NCBI RefSeq assembly: GCF_040250305.1
Contig: NZ_CP158190.1
Span: 3,256,001-3,320,000 of the forward strand
From: Peribacillus frigoritolerans
GTDB lineage: Bacteria > Bacillota > Bacilli > Bacillales > DSM-1321
DNA length: 64,000 bases
Direction: 5' to 3'
Shown: positions 54,804 through 63,640 of the stretch, piece by piece
Numbering within the stretch: position 1 is the first letter of the stretch
Layout of the letters: each line of letters begins with the position of its first letter
The notes under the pieces: model-generated
Told to the model about the DNA's origin: nothing
Databases searched by the model: none
What the model saw: only the letters and a program-made list of their open reading frames with translations
Made by a program: the position numbers and the translations under genes

Positions 54804-55301
54804 CTACCTCATTGCACTTCCCAACATAACCATGCCAATAAATCCATATACAACTGTAACTCCCAAACCATACAAAACTAAGTTATCTTTTTTAACTAGT
54901 CTGATCAGTTCAAAGAAAGAAATTACAATCCGTATAACCAACAACAGTCCAAATATACATAAAAATGACATCCCGATAGTCATTGGAATCTCTGTCACTA
55001 ACCTCATACCATCTGACTCATCATTTGAGATTACCCCGATCCCCATTCCAATATAAATCCACAAAAATGATCTCAATATCAATGTAAAGAATAAAATGTA
55101 GTAACGCTGAACATTAGGTGCTAAAGAAGAATCCACAGACGTTATCCATTTTATAAAATACTTGATACATAACCTACACGAAATAATAGGATGTAACCAG
55201 GCAAATATAAAATCTGTTTCATCGTCCTTAACATAAGAATTCTTTCCAAATGTCATTTTAATTATATTTGATTCGTTTTTCTTCTTTTTCTTCTTTTTCA
55301 T
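54804..55301 (-). CDS. Multi-pass membrane protein with Lys-rich N-terminus (165 aa)
   Basis: Begins MKKKKKKKNESNIIKMTFGK, followed by a soluble stretch and three or four hydrophobic segments. Not recognised. No strong RBS; the ATG at 55301 is chosen over a TTG at 55310. Confidence 0.6.
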   Translation of the reverse strand: MKKKKKKKNESNIIKMTFGKNSYVKDDETDFIFAWLHPIISCRLCIKYFIKWITSVDSSLAPNVQRYYILFFTLILRSFLWIYIGMGIGVISNDESDGMRLVTEIPMTIGMSFLCIFGLLLVIRIVISFFELIRLVKKDNLVLYGLGVTVVYGFIGMVMLGSAMR

Positions 55302-55439
55302 CTTCAACAACCAATCTAATAGTCATAGTATAATTCGATATTCTTCAATCGAAATTATATCATAAACGAGAATAAAACTTTTCTGTGTTAAAGGATCATA
55401 TATGTATAAACCAACATTAAATCACTTTTTTCCTTATTC

Positions 55440-55511
55440 AACTAACCTGCCCGTTAGTTAATTAAGGATAGTTTTTCACATTCAAAAGGCCACCAAATGA
55501 TGGCCTTTTTT
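55440..55511 (-). repeat. Modular repeat, copy 19 (left arm plus another terminator)
   Basis: AACTAACCTGCCCGTTAGTT, then after 24 nt a different terminator (AAAAGGCCACC with TGGCCTTTTTT). No right arm. Confidence 0.75.
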
Positions 55512-55971
55512 AAACACAGGTGGTGAAATAAAAAATGTTAACCTATTTAAAACTTTTGTGACATTACTTCTAATTTACTATGAAAATGAGGTTGACCGTG
55601 GGTAATGACCAAAGAGTAAAATGAAGACAAGCTTATGGTATTATAATCCGCCAAAAAGTCCTCTAATTCACTTCTAATACTATGGACAAATTCTTCGTTT
55701 TGTTCTGCCTGGATTTACGCCAATGTGTACAGAAGGAAGATAAGGACAAGTATCTTACCATTGAAATATCAGTTTACTGCTCCTTACGTTTATGAGGTAT
55801 CAAGTCATTGGGGAATTGAGATTTCAGAATATTAGCTTCGCTTATTTTCGACATAAGCACGCGACTATAGACTTAAGTGAATTTTTTAAGTTAACAGAAA
55901 CACCTTTGTACTCAAGGAATATGTTACATTTCGAGTTCTTACTGAAAGGAATTTCTTAATCAACACTAATG
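55512..55971. other. Non-coding, probably decayed sequence
   Basis: About 460 bp without a usable frame or RBS. Base composition looks like worn coding sequence; I could not assign it. Confidence 0.4.
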
Positions 55972-56679
55972 TTACCAAGGAATTTGTTTTCCATCTCTAA
56001 AGAACCCTCCGGAAGGTCCTTCAGGTCCGATCGTCGCTAGCCAAAGGATAGACTCCGCCGCTTGCTTTGGCGTTCTTGGAGCCGATGGTCCACCCATATC
56101 TGAGCTTACCCATCCCGGATCGACCGCGTTTATTTTGATATCATCTTTGATTTCTGCCGCTACCAATCGCGTCAATCCATTTATGGCAAGTTTAGACAAC
56201 TTATATGCGCCTACTCCTTGATATGACATTTCACTCATCGATCCATATTCTGAAGAAACATTAATAATTCTCCCATAACCTTGCTTTTCCATGAGTGGAA
56301 TAAAGGAATGAATCACATGGTAAACCCCAAAGAAATTAGTTGCCATCGTCCCCTCTAGAATTGAAGGTTCCATATTCAATAACTTTTCATTTTCACCCAA
56401 ATAAACGCCACCATTATTTATCAATACGTCTAATCTTCCATACTTCTCATTTATTGCAACCGAAGCTTGATGGATGCTTTCTTGATTGGTGACATCCATC
56501 TCTACACACGAAACATCCAGATCTAACTCCTTAAGTTTTTGCGTAGCTTCATAACCTTTCATTGGATCCCGACTTGCCAAAATGACCTTAAAACCCTTCA
56601 ACGCCAATTGCTTGACCAGCTCATATCCAATTCCCCGATTCCCGCCGGTGACAAGTGCAACTTGTTTATCGTGTGACAT
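55972..56679 (-). CDS. SDR family carbonyl-reductase-like oxidoreductase
   Basis: 235 residues. TGGNRGIGYELVKQLALKG (NADP site), NNGGVYLG in place of NNAG, catalytic Ser in NVSSEYGSMSEM and YKLSK. The C-terminal WVSSDMGGPSAPRTPKQAAE matches carbonyl reductases acting on aldehydes and ketones. RBS CGGAGGAG. One residue of the NNAG motif is Gly, seen in other relatives. Confidence 0.87.
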   Translation of the reverse strand: MSHDKQVALVTGGNRGIGYELVKQLALKGFKVILASRDPMKGYEATQKLKELDLDVSCVEMDVTNQESIHQASVAINEKYGRLDVLINNGGVYLGENEKLLNMEPSILEGTMATNFFGVYHVIHSFIPLMEKQGYGRIINVSSEYGSMSEMSYQGVGAYKLSKLAINGLTRLVAAEIKDDIKINAVDPGWVSSDMGGPSAPRTPKQAAESILWLATIGPEGPSGGFFRDGKQIPW

Positions 56680-56837
56680 TTAACTCCTCCGTTTCTCGCC
56701 TAATAATAACCTTGGCTATAGGCTAGGTTAAGTTTTAGATTTGCTTTTTAATTAAAGTAACACCTGGAAATCCAATTGGACAGGCATGATAATTCAATAA
56801 TGATCGAAAAATTGTTATACATTGTTGAATGAATACC

Positions 56838-58007
56838 TTATCTAGAAAGTTGTTTTATAGGACTGTACATGTAGTTTCTTAGTAAAATAAATACTACACT
56901 CAATAATAACGATAATAACCCCACTAGTATGACGTATTGTGTACCCATTTCTGATATAAATAATCCACCTACAGCTGTACCGATTGTTGTTCCTAAGTTA
57001 ACGGATGATAAAAATAATCCATTAGCGAAATCGGGAGCTTCTGGGGCTGCAGACGTAATCCAATATTGATTAATATTAGTTCCTATACCAGCCAAAATTC
57101 CCCAAACTAAAGTAATGATACCCATAGGTAAAGTAAACTGTCCTAATAAGAATAATATGATGTAAACGGCTCCCAATGCAAAAGGAAAAGATACTACAGA
57201 TTTGATGGCATCTTTTGTAAGTAAATTCCCCGCCATAATGTTCCCAATAATATTTGCCCCTCCGAATATGACCAACATTAAACTAATTGATTTCCCAGAA
57301 ATATTCGTAACAGTTTTAAGATACTCAGCAAGATAACTATACACCCCAAATACTGCTGAATTCAGTAAAATGACAGCAACAATGGAAAGCCATATAATTG
57401 GGTTTTTTAATACCGATAATTGAGCTCCGTAAGAAAGTCTTTCTTTAACAGGCATAGAAGGGAATAATACTAATGTAGCAATAAATACTATAGCGTTCAC
57501 GATGGCGAAAAATGCCATTGATATTTGAAACGAAACTGTACTAGCAAGAAAACTTGCGATTGGTACACCGAGTACCATTCCCGCAGATACTCCAATAAAA
57601 ACTTTTGAAACAGCTTTTGGAGCTTCTTCCTTGCTAACTGAGTTAGCAGCCATTGTAAAAGCTGCTGAAAAATAGATTGGATGAAATATGGCTGGAATCA
57701 CACGCGCAATTATTGCAATGGCAAAGTTAGATGTAAATATAGAAACAATGTTACCTGTAACGAAAATACCAAGTACTAGTAACATTGCCTTCTTTCGATT
57801 TATCCCCGAAAATAATAGCGGCATAGTTGGACCAGATACAGCAACAACAAGGGCAAAAAGACTCACCAGCAACCCTGCTTTTGATACACTGACATGAAAG
57901 TGATCAGCAATATAGGGTAATATCCCTATAACCCCCATTTCAGTATTTATGATGCCGAAGGCCCCTATGGTCAATGTGAATATAAGTAAATTATTTCGTT
58001 TAGACAT
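56838..58007 (-). CDS. MFS efflux transporter (AraJ/YdhP-like)
   Basis: 389 residues, 12 membrane helices. Starts MSKRNNLLIFTLTIGAFGII with NTEMGVIGILP as in the DHA1/AraJ group; ARVIPAIFHPIYFSAAF lies in helix 4. Likely exports drugs or sugars. RBS AAGGAAATC. A deleted relative lies at 63273-63474. Confidence 0.87.
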   Translation of the reverse strand: MSKRNNLLIFTLTIGAFGIINTEMGVIGILPYIADHFHVSVSKAGLLVSLFALVVAVSGPTMPLLFSGINRKKAMLLVLGIFVTGNIVSIFTSNFAIAIIARVIPAIFHPIYFSAAFTMAANSVSKEEAPKAVSKVFIGVSAGMVLGVPIASFLASTVSFQISMAFFAIVNAIVFIATLVLFPSMPVKERLSYGAQLSVLKNPIIWLSIVAVILLNSAVFGVYSYLAEYLKTVTNISGKSISLMLVIFGGANIIGNIMAGNLLTKDAIKSVVSFPFALGAVYIILFLLGQFTLPMGIITLVWGILAGIGTNINQYWITSAAPEAPDFANGLFLSSVNLGTTIGTAVGGLFISEMGTQYVILVGLLSLLLSVVFILLRNYMYSPIKQLSR

Positions 58008-58095
58008 AAAATAGATTTCCTTCTTTCTTTCTTGAAGTGTTATCTTCTAGTTGCGTAAAGGTGAGTTATTTAGGGAGCTATCTTGCCTTAATCAG

Positions 58096-58665
58096 TTAGT
58101 CAACTTTTTCAATTGTAACTGTAAAATCACTGTTGATATCTTGAAATTTCTCTACTCCAGATTCGATCTTCCCTAGTTTAATAAGCCCATCTGAATATCT
58201 AAAATCATTATAATATATAGCTAAATTTCCCCATGGAGCATAATAAGTGAAGTCTCCAGCTGTAGGGTCAATTCCTGATGGTGCCCCTTCAGTTGATAAT
58301 TTATTTGATGGATAACTAATTTTTTCCGTACCTGCATAATCTTCAAATGTTAATGTAAGTGGGAGTAATGATAAAAAATCCTTACTTGTTTGATTATCAT
58401 CCATGTTGACAATGACTTCTTCGTTGTTAAATGTTAATTTTATTCGTATATCTCCCATAGCATCTGCCCCTTCATTATCAAGTGTAGAATCCTGGCTATC
58501 CCCGCTGTTTGATTCATCAGCTGTCACTCCTTGTTTACTGCTTTGATGGATAGCCAAACTTTCTTCGCTACTTGTATTTCCTTCATTGGTCCTGCTATTG
58601 CAAGCTGTTAAAAACATTGAAGATACTGTGAGTGATAACAGTATCTGTTGGACGGTTTTATTCAT
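58096..58665 (-). CDS. Lipoprotein with cyclophilin-like domain
   Basis: 189 residues. Lipobox LTAC with Cys22, a Ser/Asp/Glu-rich linker (about 25-68), then a cyclophilin-like fold (IRIKLTFNNEEVIVNMDDNQ, LPLTLTFEDYAGTEKISYP, YYAPWGNLAIYYNDFRYS). Such domains are often fused to or neighbours of reductases. Surface-anchored; function unknown. RBS GGGGGAATT. Confidence 0.85.
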   Translation of the reverse strand: MNKTVQQILLSLTVSSMFLTACNSRTNEGNTSSEESLAIHQSSKQGVTADESNSGDSQDSTLDNEGADAMGDIRIKLTFNNEEVIVNMDDNQTSKDFLSLLPLTLTFEDYAGTEKISYPSNKLSTEGAPSGIDPTAGDFTYYAPWGNLAIYYNDFRYSDGLIKLGKIESGVEKFQDINSDFTVTIEKVD

Positions 58666-58699
58666 TAAATTCCCCCAGTTTACTTATAAAAAAGTTCCG

Positions 58700-58826
58700 T
58701 ATACAAATTAGTTCCTTTGTTAAAAAACGGCTCTTTGATTTGAGGCATTTTAAAATTTCATCAAAGCGTTTTTCTGAAAGTGGAGCAGTTGGCATGACTC
58801 CAGCATTTCTCAAAACGGTTAAATGA
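58700..58826 (-). pseudogene. SDR gene remnant
   Basis: The minus strand reads VLRNAGVMPTAPLSEKRFDE, the NAG-V-MP-PL block of SDR enzymes (compare NAGIMPNSPLSEL at 62.5 kb), with no beginning or end. The rest of 58666-59072 has no gene. Confidence 0.65.
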
Positions 58827-58978
58827 ATGCAATTTTTTGATTATTGAGCAAACCAATTAAAAATGTTGATTATCTTTAGGGAAGTTAGGTGACCTAAATA
58901 TGTAGAAAAAAGATAGAAGAATACCCAAAAGCCAAGAAGCCACACTAAAAAGGCTTTTATTGAACTGAAAATCCAAGT

Positions 58979-59008
58979 GTGAATCCCGACAAGAGTAGCG
59001 GGATTCAC
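58979..59008. terminator. Strong hairpin downstream of the hydrolase gene
   Basis: GTGAATCCCG pairs with CGGGATTCAC across a 10-nt loop; no U-tract on either strand, so it may be a 3'-end stem rather than a true terminator. Confidence 0.45.
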
Positions 59009-59072
59009 GCAGTGGATTTCACTCAAAGTACCATTAGCATGCAAAGCTACCTACGATCTTCCAACACAAGCC

Positions 59073-60158
59073 TTATTTTTTTTTCAGATTTTCTTTGAAG
59101 AAGGACCCGAGCTTGTCAAAGGGGATCAAATTCACACGGTCGTACAGATCCACATGACCTGCGCCCGGAACAATGTAGAGTTCCTTCGGTTCACCCGCCA
59201 GCTTGAAGGCGTCTTGGCTAAACTCTCTGGAATGAGCGTTTTCACCCGTGATGAAAAGCATAGGACGAGGAGAAATCGTCTCTATGTCTTCGAACGGGTA
59301 AAAATTCATGAACTTGACGTTACTGGTCAGCGTTGGGTGTGTCGTGAGTTCAGGTGACGAGTCCTTTGGAGTGAATTCACCTCTTGGAGTGCGGTAGAAG
59401 TCATAAAACTCACGTTCAATGGCAGTAGAGTTTTCATTTAGTTCATGTACTGTCCCACTTGTGTATTTGGTTTTACCGCCTGTGAACTCCACATAGCGTT
59501 GCTCCGCTGCCTCTTCGAGAATCTTCTTTCTCTGCTCGAGAGTCTGCGAGTGTTTAAGCCCGTTACGGTTGGCGGCACCCATATCGTACATACTGACAGT
59601 CGCAATGGCTTTCATGCGCGGGTCGATCTTGGCTGCGCTGATGGCAAAGCTCCCGCTTCCACAAATCCCGAGAACACCAATCCGATCCCTGTCAACAAAC
59701 GACCGGGTGCCTAGGAAATCCATCGCAGCACTGAAATCCTCCGCATAGATATCCGGGGAAACCACGTTGCGAGGCTGACCCTCACTCTCTCCCCAGAAAG
59801 ACAAATCCAAGGACAAAGTAACGAATCCCCGTTCAGCCATTTTGGTGGCATACAGATTCGCACTTTGTTCTTTTACTGCGCCCATAGGATGCCCGACAAT
59901 GATCGCGGGATTTTTGGTGTTCTTCTTCAAACCTTTGGGAATAAAAAGATTCCCTACAACATTCATGTTGTATTGATTTTTAAACTCAACCTTCTTTATG
60001 GTTACCTTGTTGCTCTTGTAAAAGTTGTCTGCTCCATTGGACATGTCCGGCGTGTATGCAGCGCCAACGCCTGTCGTGGATGCAACGATGGTCGCGGATA
60101 AAAGCAAGCCCAGTGTTATCACTGTGAGTACACGCGTGCTAATAGATTTTTTTTTCAT
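59073..60158 (-). CDS. Secreted alpha/beta hydrolase with Cys nucleophile
   Basis: 361 residues. Signal peptide to about residue 34 (VGAAYT). Oxyanion region GHPMGAVKEQ; nucleophile elbow GICGSG with Cys166 where most esterases have Ser; acid in FITGENAHSREF; His in GAGHVDLYDR. A Cys nucleophile is usual in dienelactone hydrolases. Divergent from a LysR gene that probably controls it. RBS GGGAGG. Confidence 0.87.
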   Translation of the reverse strand: MKKKSISTRVLTVITLGLLLSATIVASTTGVGAAYTPDMSNGADNFYKSNKVTIKKVEFKNQYNMNVVGNLFIPKGLKKNTKNPAIIVGHPMGAVKEQSANLYATKMAERGFVTLSLDLSFWGESEGQPRNVVSPDIYAEDFSAAMDFLGTRSFVDRDRIGVLGICGSGSFAISAAKIDPRMKAIATVSMYDMGAANRNGLKHSQTLEQRKKILEEAAEQRYVEFTGGKTKYTSGTVHELNENSTAIEREFYDFYRTPRGEFTPKDSSPELTTHPTLTSNVKFMNFYPFEDIETISPRPMLFITGENAHSREFSQDAFKLAGEPKELYIVPGAGHVDLYDRVNLIPFDKLGSFFKENLKKK

Positions 60159-60292
60159 TTTAAATTACCTCCCTTGTTATTTATTCTAGCGTCCTTTTTT
60201 CATATATCAAATACTCATATCTCATATCAAGATATGCTTTATAAGCATTTCTCAAACGGTTATACTATAACATTATAAAGGAGGAGTGCTAT
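60159..60292. promoter_or_regulatory. Divergent hydrolase/LysR promoter with palindrome
   Basis: CATATCAAGATATG (60223-60236) is a perfect interrupted palindrome centrally placed between the divergent starts, a candidate LysR-type binding site (T-N11-A pattern nearby). Confidence 0.55.
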
Positions 60293-61201
60293 ATGGAATT
60301 TAGAGTTTTGCGATATTTTCTTACGGTTGCAAGAGAAGGAAGCATTACGGGTGCTGCTGATTTTTTGCATGTTACACAGCCAACCTTGTCAAGACAATTA
60401 AAAGACCTTGAACGAGAGTTGGGGAAAAAATTATTTAATCGCAGCAGTCACAGTATCATCCTCACAGATGAAGGAATGCTCCTGCGGAAGAGAGCAGAAG
60501 AAATCATTGATATGGTCGATAAATTAGAGGCAGAATTTAGTTCAATGGAAGAAACAATAACTGGTGATGTTTATATAGGTGGTGGGGAAACAGACGCTAT
60601 GAGAGAGATTGCACGAGTAGTAAAGGATTTACAGATAAGTTATCCAAATATTCGGTATCACCTCCACAGCGGAAACGAAGACGATGTGACTGAACGGCTT
60701 GACAAAGGATTTCTTGACTTTGGTATTTTAATTCAACCAGCTGATTTATCAAAATACAATTATATCGATATCCCAGTCAAGGATGTTTGGGGCGTTGTTA
60801 TGAGGAAAGACAGTCCTCTTGCTTTCAAAGATACAGTTCAAGCAGTGGATTTATTAAATGTTCCGGTAATTTGTTCGCGACAGGTTATGAAACAGACATT
60901 TTCTAAAAATGAATTTGCGGATTGGTTTGGTGAAGATTTTGATAAATTAAATGTTGTGACTACATACAATCTTGCATATAATGCTGCCATTATGGTTGAT
61001 GAGGGCATTGGTTATGCAGTAGTCCTAGATAAAATAGTGAATACGTCTATTCATAGTAACCTTTGTTTTAGACCGCTAGCGCCAAGACTTGAATCTGGCT
61101 TAAATATTGTTTGGAAAAAGCATCATGTTTTTTCCGCTGCTTCTGATATCTTTTTAAAAGAAATTCAGGAGAAATTTTCGAATTCTTTATCAGATATATA
61201 G
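60293..61201 (+). CDS. LysR family transcriptional regulator
   Basis: 302 residues. MEFRVLRYFLTVAREGSITG, then HVTQPTLSRQLKDLERELG is the winged HTH; C-terminal co-inducer domain follows. Likely activates the divergent hydrolase. RBS AAAGGAGGAG. Ends at a terminator at 61258-61300. Confidence 0.92.
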   Translation: MEFRVLRYFLTVAREGSITGAADFLHVTQPTLSRQLKDLERELGKKLFNRSSHSIILTDEGMLLRKRAEEIIDMVDKLEAEFSSMEETITGDVYIGGGETDAMREIARVVKDLQISYPNIRYHLHSGNEDDVTERLDKGFLDFGILIQPADLSKYNYIDIPVKDVWGVVMRKDSPLAFKDTVQAVDLLNVPVICSRQVMKQTFSKNEFADWFGEDFDKLNVVTTYNLAYNAAIMVDEGIGYAVVLDKIVNTSIHSNLCFRPLAPRLESGLNIVWKKHHVFSAASDIFLKEIQEKFSNSLSDI

Positions 61202-61257
61202 TGTTTTCAGAACTAATGGTCCCTTCTTTGCAGCTGGTTTGAAAAAATAAATCACAC

Positions 61258-61300
61258 AAAAAAGGGACAATACCATGAAAAATAGGTACTGTCCCTTTAT
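61258..61300 (+). terminator. Terminator of the LysR gene
   Basis: AAAGGGACAATACC (61261-61274) pairs with GGTACTGTCCCTTT (61286-61299) with one mismatch. Confidence 0.85.
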
Positions 61301-61317
61301 TATTAATAGGCTTATAA

Positions 61318-61397
61318 AACTAAACTGCCCCTTTAGTTCCATAAGAAAAAGCTGCCTTAAAGACAGCTCCAATCTTCAGCTAACGCACCCGTTATTT
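61318..61397 (-). repeat. Modular terminator repeat, copy 20
   Basis: AACTAAACTGCCCCTTTAG, hairpin AGCTGCCTTAAAGACAGCT, right arm AGCTAACGCACCCGTTATTT. Last copy in the window. Confidence 0.92.
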
Positions 61398-61497
61398 TAA
61401 GTGAAACCCTCACATACAACATTCTTATTGAAGAGAGAAGGACACATCACCCTCCTCCCTCCTTAATAAATAAGATAGATTTTTCATGCGATAAAAT

Positions 61498-62043
61498 CTA
61501 TAAAATCCTCTCTAATAAATCCCCCACTTTTTTTGCCATTTCCTCTGGTGGATAAGGCATACCATTTTTCAGCCACCATTCCACTACACCTACGTAAGCA
61601 TTTGCAACAAATTCGACAACTACATCTTCGTTTTGACCAAAATTTTTGCCTTTTGTTATATCCACGTCTTTTTTGAACTCTTCGATATTATGCTGAACAA
61701 ACCGGCTGCGAAAGTACGGAGCTCCTTCACTCACCAACATCGTCGAAAAAAATAAATAATTGCTTTCAAGATATTCCATGCAGTGTACAGTCGATTCAAT
61801 CCAATCCATTTCAGCTTCCGACTCACAAAGGTTAACCATGTTATTGATATGTTCTTCTATGATCTTATCCAACAGATCAAATTTATCCAAGTAATGAAGA
61901 TAAACAGTTGCACGGTTAATATTTGCCCTGTCAGATATATCCTGAATGGTAATGCTATCGAAATTTTTTTCTGACATCAATTCAAGAAATGCATTTTTAA
62001 TTGCATTTTGAGTTCTAACAATTCTTCTATCCACTTTTGCCAT
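61498..62043 (-). CDS. TetR/AcrR family regulator
   Basis: 181 residues from MAKVDRRIVRTQNAIKNAFL. HTH ITIQDISDRANINRATVYLH is classical. C-terminal part like TetR_C_7. It is divergent from the SDR gene at 62.2 kb and probably represses it. An ATG 22 codons upstream is possible but less likely. Confidence 0.85.
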   Translation of the reverse strand: MAKVDRRIVRTQNAIKNAFLELMSEKNFDSITIQDISDRANINRATVYLHYLDKFDLLDKIIEEHINNMVNLCESEAEMDWIESTVHCMEYLESNYLFFSTMLVSEGAPYFRSRFVQHNIEEFKKDVDITKGKNFGQNEDVVVEFVANAYVGVVEWWLKNGMPYPPEEMAKKVGDLLERIL

Positions 62044-62231
62044 GTTATTAACACCATACTTTCCCTGAGATAGTCGACAATTTTTATTGATTTGTTGTTT
62101 AAACATCAAAACTGATTAAATTAACGATTTATATGCCTTGTTTTGTTTATATTTATATTTTAAATTATAGACAGATGTCGAGAAAACATCAATTGTAGTT
62201 TTATTTTAATTTGAAAGGATGAAAACTCGAA

Positions 62232-62978
62232 ATGACAATTGAAAACAAAGTAATTATAATCACTGGAGCCTCATCTGGAATTGGTGAAGCAACTGCAAAA
62301 TTATTGGCCAGTAAAGGTGCTAAAGTTGTTTTGGGCGCTCGTCGCGAAGACAAATTAAAAGCATTGACTGAGGAAATTCAAAAAGCTGGTGGACAAGCTG
62401 CCTATCGCGTCACAGATGTTGTTAATCCTGATGATAGTCAGCAGCCTGTTCAACAAGCTAAAGAGACTTTTGGTGGTGCCGATGTAATCTTCTTGAACGC
62501 TGGAATAATGCCTAATTCACCACTTTCCGAATTAAAAACCAACGAATGGAACAGTATGGTTGACGTTAATATTAAAGGTGTATTGAATGGTATCGCCGCA
62601 GTATTGCCAACATTTACATCGCAAAAGTCTGGACATATCATCACTACTTCATCAGTAGCTGGGCTTAAAGCTTACCCAGGCGGTGCGGTTTATGGCGCAA
62701 CAAAGTGGGCTGTTCGTGATTTAATGGAAGTTTTGCGTATGGAATCTGCCCAAGAAGGTACTAACATCCGCACAGCTACTATTTATCCAGCAGCGATCAA
62801 CACGGAATTGTTGGATACGATTACTGATAAGAATATTTCAGAAGGTATGACTGATTTGTACGAAAAATATGGTATCGCACCTGATCGAGTTGCAAATATT
62901 GTGGCATTCGCGATTGATCAGCCAGAAGATACTAACATTAATGAGTTTACAATTGGACCAACAAGTCAACCTTGGTAA
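62232..62978 (+). CDS. SDR family NAD(P)-dependent oxidoreductase
   Basis: 248 residues. ITGASSGIGEATAKLLASKG, LNAGIMPNSPL, Ser in ITTSSVAGL and YGATKWAV. Typical TetR-controlled SDR of Firmicutes with DNINEFTIGPTSQPW end. RBS AAAGGATG. Confidence 0.9.
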   Translation: MTIENKVIIITGASSGIGEATAKLLASKGAKVVLGARREDKLKALTEEIQKAGGQAAYRVTDVVNPDDSQQPVQQAKETFGGADVIFLNAGIMPNSPLSELKTNEWNSMVDVNIKGVLNGIAAVLPTFTSQKSGHIITTSSVAGLKAYPGGAVYGATKWAVRDLMEVLRMESAQEGTNIRTATIYPAAINTELLDTITDKNISEGMTDLYEKYGIAPDRVANIVAFAIDQPEDTNINEFTIGPTSQPW

Positions 62979-63019
62979 AAATTACAAGATGAGATAAAAC
63001 TAAGAGCTATTCATTTTCT

Positions 63020-63060
63020 AAAGCTTAGGCTGTCGAGTAGACCTCGACAGCCTAAGCTTT
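63020..63060 (+). terminator. Terminator of the SDR gene
   Basis: AAAGCTTAGGCTGTCGAG pairs perfectly with CTCGACAGCCTAAGCTTT around a short loop. Confidence 0.85.
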
Positions 63061-63272
63061 ATACTTTGAAATTTATTCAGAGGCAGGAACAAAGAGGAGT
63101 TCAAAAAAACTGATATCGTTTAAAAGGTCTGGATATTAATGGAGAAAACAGCCAAATGAAAACTGTAATCACTTATTGAAAAAGTTATCTAAATGATAGG
63201 TAAAGGCCTTAAATAACTCCCCTTTTACGAAACTACAAAATGACACTGTACTGAAAGAAGGAGATCCATTTT

Positions 63273-63474
63273 ATGACTAAATGAAATAACTTGCTGATTT
63301 TCATATTGACCATAGGAGTTTTCGGCATCATAAATACCGAAATGGGGGTTATTTATATCAGGACTGGGTACACAATACGTCGTATTAGTGGGAATCCTAT
63401 CATTGATTCTAAGTTTGGCAACTATCTTACTTAGAAACTACATGTTTACTCCTACACAACAACTATCTAGATAA
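63273..63474 (+). pseudogene. MFS transporter remnant with internal deletion
   Basis: RBS AAGGAGATCC and ATG, then MTK, a stop (TGA for Arg), and NNLLIFILTIGVFGIINTEM as in the transporter at 56.8 kb. After GVI the sequence jumps, in another frame, to the last 37 residues (GLGTQYVVLVGILSLILSLA to PTQQLSR). About 1 kb of the middle is gone. Confidence 0.87.
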
Positions 63475-63601
63475 GCGATAAAGTAATTACTAGGAGCCAT
63501 TAAGATATTCTTTGTTTTGTTTTTGCAATCATTTTTTCCCACTTCATTATCTTTTATTAATATAAACAAGGCTAAATTTTTCTTCGATTAAGAAAATGAC
63601 A

Positions 63602-63640
63602 AAAAAAAAGATCTAGTACAAATGACTAGATTCTCTTTTT
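63602..63640 (-). terminator. Terminator of the 75-aa gene
   Basis: ATCTAGT pairs with ACTAGAT, with nine A on the left as minus-strand U-tract; the gene's stop lies in the right arm region. Confidence 0.7.

Noticed and set aside
28822-61397. Repeats as a CRISPR array
   Set aside because: Spacing is hundreds to thousands of bases with genes between, the copies are imperfect, and no cas gene is present.
28822-61397. Repeats as true class 1-type attC sites
   Set aside because: The boxes do not fully match RYYYAAC/GTTRRRY and no integron integrase is in the window; kept only as an architectural analogy.
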